34,640 bases of DNA from assembly GCA_027317185.1 (NCBI GenBank), contig DAHVFB010000026.1:1-34640 (forward strand), written 5' to 3'. Below, in pieces: positions 14,602 to 21,907 of this stretch; the first letter of the stretch is position 1; each line of letters begins with the position of its first letter. This stretch comes from Deltaproteobacteria bacterium (lineage in GTDB: Bacteria > Desulfobacterota > Binatia > Binatales > Binataceae). The notes under the pieces are model-generated. The model had not been told where the DNA came from. It made no database searches and saw only the letters and a list, made by a program, of their open reading frames with translations. A program made the translations under genes and the position numbers.

Positions 14602-15741
14602 TCACTTTCCAGTCATCAAATTAAAGTTCACCGGCTGGCGGATGCCGTCGCAGCGCAGCGCCAGCTTGAAGATCTCCTCGTATTTGTCGGCCATCGTGGC
14701 GACCGTAAAGCGGCGCTCGAAATCGGCCCGGCACGTAGCGCGCGACAGGGTTTCGGCCCGATGCACGGCATCGACCAGATCGTCGAACTCGGCGCGCAGA
14801 AAGCCGGTCTCGCCATCGCGTACGATCTCCGGGACCGACCCACACGGCCGCGCGATCACCGGCGTGCCGCAAGCCAGCGCTTCGATCATCACCAATCCAA
14901 ACGGCTCGGGCCAATCGATCGGGAAGACTAGCGCTATCGCATTACCCAGAAATTCCGATTTTTCCTGCTCGTTTACTTCGCCAACATACTCGACTTCGGG
15001 TCCGTCCAGCATCGGCTTGATCACCGACTCGAAATAGGGCCGGTCGTCTTCGCTAATTTTTGCCGCGATCTTCAGCGGCATACCAGCCCGGCGCGCGATG
15101 GCGATCGCCAGGTCAGGGCGTTTCTCGGGAGCTATCCGGCCCAAAAAAGCCAGATATTTTCCCGGGCCGGGATTGAATCTGAGCAGGTCCGGCGGCAGGC
15201 CATGGTGAACCGTGCCAAGCCAGTTAAGATCCGGCAGATGCGCCCGTTGCGCATCGCTCACCGAGACCACCGGCTGTTGCAAAAAATGCGAGAAGATCGT
15301 CCGTTGCGATTCGGTATCGAGCCGGCTGTGCATGGTCGAGATGGTCGGGGTGGCGACCAGCCGGGCCATCGCCAACGGCCAATATTCAACGTGCGAATGG
15401 ATAATGTCGAAGTCGGCAGCCTGCTCGTAGACCTCGGAAATCATCGGCTGGTGAAGCGCGGGCCCGTCGGCGCAAAGGCCCGCCAAACGCAGGGATCGCG
15501 GATAGCCGGGGACCAAAGTCGCGCTGGTGCGTGAGTCTCCGGAGGCGAATAAGGTGACATGGTGACCCCGGTGCACCAGTTCTTCGGTGAGATAATGAAC
15601 GATCCGTTCGGTGCCGCCATACAGCCGCGGCGGTACACTTTCATAAAGTGGCGCTATCTGGGCGATCGAAAGCTTCAGGCCGGCTGAGTTGGTTTTCCTT
15701 GTAATCGCGATACTCTGGTTACTCACAGACTCGGTGCGCAC
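14602..15741 (-). CDS. GT4 glycosyltransferase, copy 1
   Basis: About 379 residues, GT-B fold. The N-terminal half starts SIAQIAPLYESVPPRLYGGT, the acceptor-side glycine loop, then FASGDS and DIIHSHVEYW. The C-terminal half has YLAFLGRIAPEKRPDLAI and the nucleotide-sugar signature PFGLVMIEALACGTPVIA (E-X7-E-like region) with CGSVPEIVRDGETGF. Members build glycans or sugar conjugates from NDP- or UDP-sugars; donor and acceptor are unknown. I choose GTG 15741, preceded by GGAGGTCGGCGA; TTG 15795 would add 18 residues. It closely resembles the second copy at 17259, including the YGGTER and LATPTIS-like stretches, so the two arose by duplication. Confidence 0.85.
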   Translation of the reverse strand: MRTESVSNQSIAITRKTNSAGLKLSIAQIAPLYESVPPRLYGGTERIVHYLTEELVHRGHHVTLFASGDSRTSATLVPGYPRSLRLAGLCADGPALHQPMISEVYEQAADFDIIHSHVEYWPLAMARLVATPTISTMHSRLDTESQRTIFSHFLQQPVVSVSDAQRAHLPDLNWLGTVHHGLPPDLLRFNPGPGKYLAFLGRIAPEKRPDLAIAIARRAGMPLKIAAKISEDDRPYFESVIKPMLDGPEVEYVGEVNEQEKSEFLGNAIALVFPIDWPEPFGLVMIEALACGTPVIARPCGSVPEIVRDGETGFLRAEFDDLVDAVHRAETLSRATCRADFERRFTVATMADKYEEIFKLALRCDGIRQPVNFNLMTGK

Positions 15742-15815
15742 TCGCCGACCTCCACACTCCACTCGCTTGAGCGAAAAATTGTCTCCATATACCAAAACTC
15801 CGAATCAGCGGGCGC

Positions 15816-16367
15816 TCATTCGCTGACCGCGCCCATGGCCAGTTCCGCCATCTTGGATTTGGTCCAGGTCAGATGTTCGTTTTCTTCCGGTTCAACTTCA
15901 TCGACGGCCGCTTTGAGCACATCGCCCAGATGAGAATCGGTGGTCTGACGCGCGATCTTGCCAAGCAGCGCCCAGTCGGCCTGATCCTTGGTTTCGGCCA
16001 GCACAATATTTTCGATCGCGTTGATCTCGGCCAGCTTCGCGCTCATCCCGTTGGTGGCGGTCATGGTTTGCAGGAGCCCTTCGGCCTTCTTCTCCGCAAT
16101 TTTGGCCGATGTGCTTTGGTAGCCGGGATCGCCACCGAGCTCGCCAATGACTTTTTCGAGAATAGAAACGTGCTTGAGAGTTTCCTGATGGAACTCGTGA
16201 AACTTGCGGCGGATTTCATCATGCTGGACGATCTGCAGGGCCGCACGATAGAGCTTGATGCCGCCCTGCTCGACGGCCAGAAACTCGCTCAGATAATCCA
16301 TGAGCATCGCACGATCGATGTTCGTGCTGGTGACATGGTCCATAATTCTTTCGGTCAGTTCTGCCAT
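15816..16367 (-). CDS. Ferritin-like four-helix protein
   Basis: 183 residues, all helical. Glutamate/histidine motifs typical of ferritin-like di-iron bundles recur: EFLAVEQGG (helix 1), EFHQETLKHVSILEKVI (helix 2), EINAIENIVLAETKDQADW (helix 3) and VEPEENEHLTWTKS (helix 4). Likely iron storage, peroxide detoxification or an unknown di-iron oxidase. I start at Met 16367 because AGGGAG lies 10 bases before it; the frame is open upstream to 16475 without protein-like sequence. A small inverted repeat TTTGG-CAAATA-CCAAA (16382-16397) overlaps the Shine-Dalgarno region. Lies between two glycosyltransferases, possibly as part of a stress-response cluster. Confidence 0.78.
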   Translation of the reverse strand: MAELTERIMDHVTSTNIDRAMLMDYLSEFLAVEQGGIKLYRAALQIVQHDEIRRKFHEFHQETLKHVSILEKVIGELGGDPGYQSTSAKIAEKKAEGLLQTMTATNGMSAKLAEINAIENIVLAETKDQADWALLGKIARQTTDSHLGDVLKAAVDEVEPEENEHLTWTKSKMAELAMGAVSE

Positions 16368-16815
16368 GACCCACAACTCCCTTTGGCAAATACCAAAAGT
16401 AACTTCGATCCAGCCCTCACCTGTCTCGTGATTCGGGACTACGCAATTCGCATGCCGATAGCAGTCTGACCCCAAGCCGCTGCGACATTCAGGATCTGTT
16501 CATCCGGAAAGTTGAGCAGGTAGCCGGTGTTGTCAGTTTGAACGCGGCCAGGAACCCGAACTTCTTCACTTCGTAAGACTCTGTTTAGGATAAACACCGG
16601 GCTTGGGCAGAGCCTTTGTAGCAAGCAGCGGGTTCTTTCCTAGGCAGTATGAACGCCTGCTTAGAGGAAATAATTTCGTTCTACCGGAAGGCTTTTGGAG
16701 GGCCGGCGAGCCGATCGCGAGGCGGGAACCACAGCCCGGCTGACGACCGATAGGTCAGTAGTCCTGGCATGCGGAGGTGGACAGAAATCGCGGCGGTAAA
16801 AAATACAGGACGGAG
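16368..16815. other. Gene-free interval between the ferritin-like gene and the lone receiver
   Basis: 448 bases with no supported gene. It should carry the promoter of the ferritin-like gene on the minus strand, but I cannot choose convincing boxes. An imperfect stem (TTTCCTAGGCAG near 16635 against CTGCTTAGAGGAAA near 16659) could act as a terminator-like hairpin after the receiver gene, though it is about 150 bases downstream of that stop. Confidence 0.4.
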
Positions 16816-17178
16816 TTAGCAGCACTCCGCGATGGTATCGAGAAAGGCGGCTACATTGATCGGCTTCTGAAAGCTGGCTGCCACGTCGGACGGCGCAGTT
16901 TTGAGTGAGCCGCTGACGACCACCACCGGGATACGTGCGAGTTTTGGATTCTGACGCAGGCAGTTTCTGAATTCCCATCCATCCATACCCCGCATCACGA
17001 GATCCAGCACGATGATGCAGGGCGGACTGCCATTTAGAAGATACTCGAGACCCTTGTGTCCATTGTCGGCCGCGATTACGTCGTAACCTTCCTGGCGCAG
17101 AATCTCGCACATCGCCGCGAGCGCAGCTTGATCGTCCTCAACCACGAGTATCGGGTGATTATGATTGGTGGCCGGCAT
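16816..17178 (-). CDS. Stand-alone receiver (CheY-like response regulator)
   Basis: 120 residues, a single receiver and nothing more: ILVVEDDQAALAAMC (acidic pair), phospho-acceptor in IIVLDLVMRGMDGWEF, the conserved Ser in VVVSG, and Lys in SFQKPIN. No output domain, so it works as a phosphotransfer or allosteric partner. The start at 17178 (MPATNHNH) has AGGA 5 bases before it; an ATG at 17241 with no Shine-Dalgarno would add 21 residues. As the nearest lone receiver to the two hybrid kinases of the stressosome operon, it is a candidate partner. The gene ends in a Cys-Cys pair before the stop. Confidence 0.85.
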   Translation of the reverse strand: MPATNHNHPILVVEDDQAALAAMCEILRQEGYDVIAADNGHKGLEYLLNGSPPCIIVLDLVMRGMDGWEFRNCLRQNPKLARIPVVVVSGSLKTAPSDVAASFQKPINVAAFLDTIAECC

Positions 17179-17258
17179 CCGTTCCTGAGATTGCTGGACT
17201 GATCGTGCGGAAGTATCTTCTTCGATCAATAGCTGTATCACGATCGAGTGCGCAGTAC

Positions 17259-18365
17259 TTAATCGTTTGACTCACCCGATTGTTTTGCCCGCCGGGACGC
17301 TTTGGCGTTCTCGATCAGGCGGCGATAAAGCCGAAGATAATTCGCGGCCATCACTTCAGAGGTGAAACGCTGGTCGAATTCGTCGCGGCAGGCACGGCGC
17401 GACATTTGCGCAACTCTGCGCACCGCGTCCACGAGGTCGTCGGTATTGGAGGCCAACAGGCCGCCGACACCATCGCGGAGGATCTCCGTCACCGATCCGC
17501 AAGGCCGCGCGATGACCGGCGTGCCACAGGCCAGCGCCTCGATCATCACCAGCCCGAACGGCTCCGGCCAATCGATCGGAAACAGCAGCGCCATCGCGTT
17601 ACCAAGAAATTCCTGTTTTTGCACCTCGTTGATCTCGCCGATAAATTCCACCCCCGGCTCGCGCAGCATCGGCTTTACCACCGTTTCGAAATACTCGCGA
17701 TCCAGCCGGTCCACCTTGGCTGCCATTCGCAAGGGAACACCGGCGCGCCGGGCCACCTCGATCGCGCGGTCCGGGCCTTTCTCGGGCGACATTCTGCCTA
17801 AAAAAGCGAGATAATCTCCGGGCTTCGACCTGAAGTTCAACAGTTCCCTAGGCAGCCCATGATAGACCGTGCCAACCCAGTTTACTTCCGGCAGCGGGTG
17901 CCGTTGCGAGTCACTGATCGAAACCACCGGCTGCTCACAATAATGGCGGTACACTGGCGCGATTTCCGGCAAATCCAGGCGCCCATGCATGGTCGAGATG
18001 GTCGGTGTGGCAACCAATCGCGCGAACGGATAGCTCCAGTAATCCACATGAGAGTGGATTATGTCGAAGCGCTCGGCATGGTCGTACGCCGCGCTCAACA
18101 TCGGCAGATGGTACATGGGACCGAGATGATCAAGATGGGCGAGCCGCAGGGATTCAGGATAGCCAGGTTCGAGTTTTACCTTGGCGGTGGAATCACCCGA
18201 CGCGAAAAGGGTTACCTCGTGCCCCTGCCGAGCCAGTTCCTCCGATAGATAGGCGGCAACTCGCTCGGTTCCGCCATAAAGTTTGGGCGGCACGCTCTCG
18301 AACAATGGCGCGATCTGCGCGATTCGCAGCGGTCGCGCCGATACATCCAAACCGCGGTCTTCCAC
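17259..18365 (-). CDS. GT4 glycosyltransferase, copy 2
   Basis: About 368 residues, paralogue of the copy at 14602. It has the same motifs: RIAQIAPLFESVPPKLYGGT, VTLFASGDS, DIIHSHVDYWSY, YLAFLGRMSPEKGPDRAIE, FPIDWPEPFGLVMIEALACG and CGSVTEILRDGVGGL. GT-B fold, sugar donor unknown. I start at GTG 18365 because a near-perfect Shine-Dalgarno AGGGAGG lies 5 bases upstream; an ATG at 18458 is in frame but adds 31 unconvincing residues. The C-terminus is basic (KASRRAKQS). The two copies flank the ferritin-like and receiver genes, all on the minus strand. Confidence 0.85.
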   Translation of the reverse strand: MEDRGLDVSARPLRIAQIAPLFESVPPKLYGGTERVAAYLSEELARQGHEVTLFASGDSTAKVKLEPGYPESLRLAHLDHLGPMYHLPMLSAAYDHAERFDIIHSHVDYWSYPFARLVATPTISTMHGRLDLPEIAPVYRHYCEQPVVSISDSQRHPLPEVNWVGTVYHGLPRELLNFRSKPGDYLAFLGRMSPEKGPDRAIEVARRAGVPLRMAAKVDRLDREYFETVVKPMLREPGVEFIGEINEVQKQEFLGNAMALLFPIDWPEPFGLVMIEALACGTPVIARPCGSVTEILRDGVGGLLASNTDDLVDAVRRVAQMSRRACRDEFDQRFTSEVMAANYLRLYRRLIENAKASRRAKQSGESND

Positions 18366-18552
18366 CAGCACCTCCCTGAGTCCTTCAAAATTGATGCCCA
18401 CCGCCTCGGTCAATCTCAAATTACGTAAGGCAAGACCGGCGGAGATCAGGCAATCCATTATTTTAAGCTGGAATCCGGAAGTGGCAACCTATGCTGCCGC
18501 ACCGGCACGTCGGGTGAGACGGTTCACGGCGACCGCGCGTGAGAAAAAAGCG

Positions 18553-19632
18553 TTAAGCCAGCGGATGCTGCTGCGTGAGGCAGTGAACGCTGCCCAGCCC
18601 CCACACCAGGTCGATCGAGGGCACCGTGACGATCGTGCGCTGCGGAAACAGCCGTTGCATCATCTCGCGAGCCGCGAGGTCGCTGGGAGCATCGAAGCTG
18701 GGCATCACGAGTCCGCCATTGACAAAATAGAAGTTAGCGTAAGAAGCGGGCAGGCGGGTGCCTTCATGGAAAAGCGGTGGTGGCATCGGCAGCAGTTCGA
18801 GGCGAAACGGATGGCCGTCGAGGTTGCGCGTCGTTCTGAGCCGCCGCAGGTTTTCCTGTAGGGGAATGAAGTTTTCGTCCGCCGGGTCCGCTTCGACCGT
18901 GGTCACGATAGTGTCGCGGCCGACGAAGCGCGCGAGATCATCGACGTGGCCGTCGGTATCGTCGCCCGCGATCCCTTCGCCCAGCCACAGAATTTTCCGT
19001 GCGCCCAGATAAACCTTGAGATATTCTTCGATTTCAGCCCGGCTCAACGCGGAATTACGATTTGGATTCAGCAGGCATTGCTCGGTCGTAAGCAGCAGGC
19101 CATCGCCGTTGACGTCAATCGATCCGCCTTCGAGCACCAGATCCGGTTCGATCACCTCGAAGCCGAATTGTTCACCTAGGCGGCGCGGCACTACGTCATC
19201 GAGATTATAGGGGCCATATTTCGCGCCCCATGAATTGAAATGCCAATCGATCGCGATCTGGGCAGGGCCGGTGCCTACCGCGCGCCGATTGACAAAGATC
19301 GGACCATGGTCGCGCACCCATGAATCGTTGGTTGAAAGCTGAATGAAATCGATGCGATCGTCCGCGATGGTCGTGTCCGAGGCCTGCAATTCGTCCGCCA
19401 GCAGGCGTTGCGCCTCGACCGCTGCCGCCTCGTCGTTCACCAGCAGCCGGACCGGTTCGAACCGCGCAATCGCGGCGGCCAGTTTCGCAAATGCGGGCGG
19501 CACCGGCTCGAACTTGCCGGGCCAGGTATCGCGATTGTGCGGCCATACCAGATAGGTGGCGAGATGCGGTTCCCACTCGGCGGGCATCCGGTAGCCCGCA
19601 AGCAATTCCCGATGTGGTCGCGGAATCGGCAC
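18553..19632 (-). CDS. aguA: Agmatine deiminase
   Basis: 359 residues, the usual length for agmatine deiminase, which converts agmatine to N-carbamoylputrescine and ammonia. Family motifs run in order: MPAEWEPHLATYLVWPHN, STNDSWVRDHGPIFV, WHFNSWGAKYGPY, LEGGSIDVNGDGLLLTTEQC, GDDTDGHVDD and the C-terminal nucleophile Cys351 in GLGSVHCLTQQHP (usually GGGNIHC). The catalytic Asp and His of the DGH and HG motifs are present. Six bases downstream of the amidase gene that performs the next step, on the same strand, so one operon for putrescine synthesis from arginine via agmatine. The arginine decarboxylase is not in the window. Confidence 0.95.
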   Translation of the reverse strand: MPIPRPHRELLAGYRMPAEWEPHLATYLVWPHNRDTWPGKFEPVPPAFAKLAAAIARFEPVRLLVNDEAAAVEAQRLLADELQASDTTIADDRIDFIQLSTNDSWVRDHGPIFVNRRAVGTGPAQIAIDWHFNSWGAKYGPYNLDDVVPRRLGEQFGFEVIEPDLVLEGGSIDVNGDGLLLTTEQCLLNPNRNSALSRAEIEEYLKVYLGARKILWLGEGIAGDDTDGHVDDLARFVGRDTIVTTVEADPADENFIPLQENLRRLRTTRNLDGHPFRLELLPMPPPLFHEGTRLPASYANFYFVNGGLVMPSFDAPSDLAAREMMQRLFPQRTIVTVPSIDLVWGLGSVHCLTQQHPLA

Positions 19633-19638
19633 GGCCGG

Positions 19639-20517
19639 CTAAGAGCGGAAACGGCGCGTAAGATCCTGGTAGGCGTCGATTCGCCGATCGCGCAGGAATG
19701 GCCAGTTGCGCCGGGTTTCTTCGATCAATGCGAGATCGCAATCGACGACGATGGTTTCTTCGCGATCATGGCTCGCGCGCGCGATAATCTCGCCGAACGG
19801 ATCCACCATGAAGGAACCGCCCCAGAATTGCAGTCCGTCCTCGACTCCAACTCGATTCACGGCGGCGATGAAAATCCCGTTGGCGATCGCATGGCCGCGC
19901 TGCACCGTCTGCCAGGCGTCGTGTTGTTTTCGGCGCACGTTTTCGTCCAATTCATTCCGCGCCCAGCCGATTGCCGTCGGATAGAACAACGTCTGCGCAC
20001 CGGCGAGCGCCACCAGTCGCGCGGCTTCGGGGAACCATTGGTCCCAGCATATTAGCGCGCCAATGCGGCCCGCCGCGGTCGGATGGGCGCTGAAATCGAG
20101 ATCGCCGGGGGTGAAATAAAATTTCTCGTAATAGCGCGGATCGTCCGGGATATGCATTTTGCGGTAGCGTCCCGCGATTTTGCCGTCGGCGTTCAGGATC
20201 AGCGCGGTGTTGTGGTAGATACCCTCGGCGCGGCGCTCGAAGATCGACGCCACGATCACGATTTTTCGCGCCGCCGCGGTTTGCGCGAGGCGTTCGCTCG
20301 TCGGTCCCGGGATTGCCTCGGCGAGATCGAACTGGGCAATGTCCTCGGTCTGGCAGAAGTAGCGCGAACGAAACAACTCGGGCAGGCATACGATACCGGC
20401 GCCGCGTCCGGCCGCATCGTCGATCGCGGCGATCGCCCGCTCCAGGTTGTCGGCGGGGTCCGTCCCGCACGCCATTTGGATCAGTCCCACGCGAACGTGA
20501 TTCACTTCGGAAGCCAT
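19639..20517 (-). CDS. aguB: N-carbamoylputrescine amidase
   Basis: 292 residues of the nitrilase superfamily. The catalytic triad is complete: Glu47 (CLPELFRSRYF), Lys120 (RYRKMHIPDDPRYYEKFYF) and Cys157 (ALICWDQWFPEAAR). The PDDPRYYEKFYF and FYPTAIGWA stretches are characteristic of the putrescine-forming branch. It hydrolyses N-carbamoylputrescine to putrescine, CO2 and ammonia. Cytosolic. It precedes aguA by 6 bases in the direction of transcription. A terminator-like hairpin directly upstream ends transcription of the neighbouring FAH-family gene, so this operon must have its own promoter or rely on read-through. Confidence 0.95.
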   Translation of the reverse strand: MASEVNHVRVGLIQMACGTDPADNLERAIAAIDDAAGRGAGIVCLPELFRSRYFCQTEDIAQFDLAEAIPGPTSERLAQTAAARKIVIVASIFERRAEGIYHNTALILNADGKIAGRYRKMHIPDDPRYYEKFYFTPGDLDFSAHPTAAGRIGALICWDQWFPEAARLVALAGAQTLFYPTAIGWARNELDENVRRKQHDAWQTVQRGHAIANGIFIAAVNRVGVEDGLQFWGGSFMVDPFGEIIARASHDREETIVVDCDLALIEETRRNWPFLRDRRIDAYQDLTRRFRS

Positions 20518-20519
20518 TT

Positions 20520-20562
20520 ATAAAAAGAACCGGCGGAAAATCCCTGCGAACTTTCCGCCGGT
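20520..20562 (-). terminator. Rho-independent terminator after the FAH-family gene
   Basis: An 11-base perfect stem, ACCGGCGGAAA (20529-20539) against TTTCCGCCGGT (20552-20562), with a 12-base loop. Read on the minus strand it is followed by CTTTTTATAA, a U-tract. It lies 22 bases past the stop of the FAH-family gene and right in front of aguB. Confidence 0.85.
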
Positions 20563-20584
20563 ATTTCGAATCCGAAACCGCCGA

Positions 20585-21520
20585 TTATTCGCCCACAATC
20601 CGATTTTCGAGCACGCCGATCTTGCCCACTTCGATACGCACGACATCGCCCGGCTTCATGAAAAGCTGCGGAGTGCGGAACAGCCCGACGCCGCTCGGCG
20701 TACCGGTTGAAACCACATCGCCCGGCTCGATCGTGACGCACTCCGAGATGTAGTTGACCAGATAGTTGACGTCGAAAATCAATTGTTTAGTGTTCGAATG
20801 CTGCACCCGCTCGCCATTGAGAAAGCACGAAACGTCGAGCACGTGCGGATCTGGAATTTCATCCTTGAGCACCAGATACGGCCCCATCGGTGCGGCGTTC
20901 TCGAAATTCTTGCCCATCGTCCATTGCCCGCGATGCTGATAGTCGCGCACGCTGACGTCATTGACGATCGTATAGCCGGCCACATACTCAAGCGCCTTTT
21001 CTTTCGGGATATGGCGCCCGCGTTTGCCGATCACGAAAGCCATCTCGGCCTCGTAGTCGAGCTGCTTGGAAACGCGCGGATATTCGATTGGATCGCCGGG
21101 ATTGGTGACGCAGACCGCACCCTTCATGAAGAAGGTGGGATATTCCGGCAGCGGATTGCCCGATTCCTGGGCGTGGTCGCGATAGTTGAGGCCGACCATC
21201 AGCAGTTTGCGCGGCCGCGGAATCGGAGCGAGCAGTTTGACCGTTTTTTCAGGATAAGCGATCGATTCTTCGGCCGCCCGCGATCCGATCTTGCCGGCAT
21301 AAGCGATAGCCTCTTTGGCCGCGCCGATCGCGCGTTCGCCGCCGTCGAGGAAACCGATAATATCCGCCGGCACGACGGCTGCGGCCATCTGTTCCGGAAG
21401 GGTTTCGCCACGCTCCCGTAGCATTGCCTGGTATGCGGCATTGAGATCGATTAGCTGGCCATCGACGGGCGCACCGAGTCTGGCCGGGTTGCTTTTGAAT
21501 TGGAAAGTTGCGAGTCGCAC
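20585..21520 (-). CDS. Fumarylacetoacetate hydrolase-family protein
   Basis: 311 residues. N-terminal part (to about 100) is a small cap; the rest is the FAH fold: LLMVGLNYRDHAQESGN, PTFFMKG, LDYEAEMAFVIGKRGRHI (metal-binding Glu residues), GYTIVNDVSVRDYQHR, KNFENAAPMGPYLV and the terminal TGTPSGVGLFRTPQLFMKPG. Such enzymes include 2-keto-4-pentenoate hydratase-like and acylpyruvase/oxaloacetate decarboxylase-like activities; the exact substrate is unknown. GTG start with a strong GGAGGTGAG 8 bases ahead. It has its own terminator and diverges from the SRP RNA/dnaX block. Confidence 0.9.
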   Translation of the reverse strand: MRLATFQFKSNPARLGAPVDGQLIDLNAAYQAMLRERGETLPEQMAAAVVPADIIGFLDGGERAIGAAKEAIAYAGKIGSRAAEESIAYPEKTVKLLAPIPRPRKLLMVGLNYRDHAQESGNPLPEYPTFFMKGAVCVTNPGDPIEYPRVSKQLDYEAEMAFVIGKRGRHIPKEKALEYVAGYTIVNDVSVRDYQHRGQWTMGKNFENAAPMGPYLVLKDEIPDPHVLDVSCFLNGERVQHSNTKQLIFDVNYLVNYISECVTIEPGDVVSTGTPSGVGLFRTPQLFMKPGDVVRIEVGKIGVLENRIVGE

Positions 21521-21699
21521 GGGATACTCACCTCCGGGTGATCTTGCCGAAAGCGCGGCCAGTTGGCTGCGTTCTCGTGATAAACTTTTAATGTGCGGGT
21601 GATCGTCACGTACCGCAGGGGTTTTGTCAAACCGTCATAGCGCCGGCGGGCGCCTGTTGATGCTTGTCGCGAGGACGGCGAACCGCTGCGGCACCACAG

Positions 21700-21727
21700 G
21701 TTGAAAATTCCTCAGATATGATAATCT
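21700..21727 (+). promoter_or_regulatory. Possible promoter for the SRP RNA
   Basis: TTGAAA (21701-21706) followed by an AT-rich TATGATAATCT. The clearest -10-like box (GATAAT, 21720-21725) is only 13 bases from the -35-like box, shorter than usual, so the pairing is doubtful. The position, 36 or more bases before the RNA, fits. Confidence 0.25.
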
Positions 21728-21760
21728 AGTGTCCTTACTGGGAGCGATTGTAATTGGAAG

Positions 21761-21890
21761 CGCTGCCCGCCGCTGATAGCTGGGTCCTGCGCAAGGGAAG
21801 GTCGCGAACCCCGCCAGGTCCGGAAGGAAGCAACGGTACCGACTGTCACCTGTGCCGCAGGGGTGCCTGGCTATCATTCGACGGGCAGCG
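21761..21890 (+). ncRNA. ffs: Small signal recognition particle RNA (4.5S-type)
   Basis: The near-invariant S-domain segment GGTCCGGAAGGAAGCA is present at 21817-21832, with the GGAA tetraloop and the asymmetric Ffh-binding loop. The ends pair: CGCTGCCCG (21761-21769) with CGGGCAGCG (21882-21890), and inside them GATAGC with GCTATC, giving a single long hairpin of about 130 bases. It is the RNA scaffold for Ffh in membrane protein targeting. Placement directly ahead of dnaX-ybaB-recR is the classic arrangement in many bacteria. The ends are set by pairing and could be off by several bases. Confidence 0.9.
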
Positions 21891-21907
21891 CCATCGTATT
21901 GAATTCG

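Noticed and set aside
21863..21907. GTG start for dnaX at 21863
   Set aside because: It would start translation inside the SRP RNA hairpin and adds 15 residues with no clamp-loader homology; ATG 21908 leads straight into LARKWRPERF.
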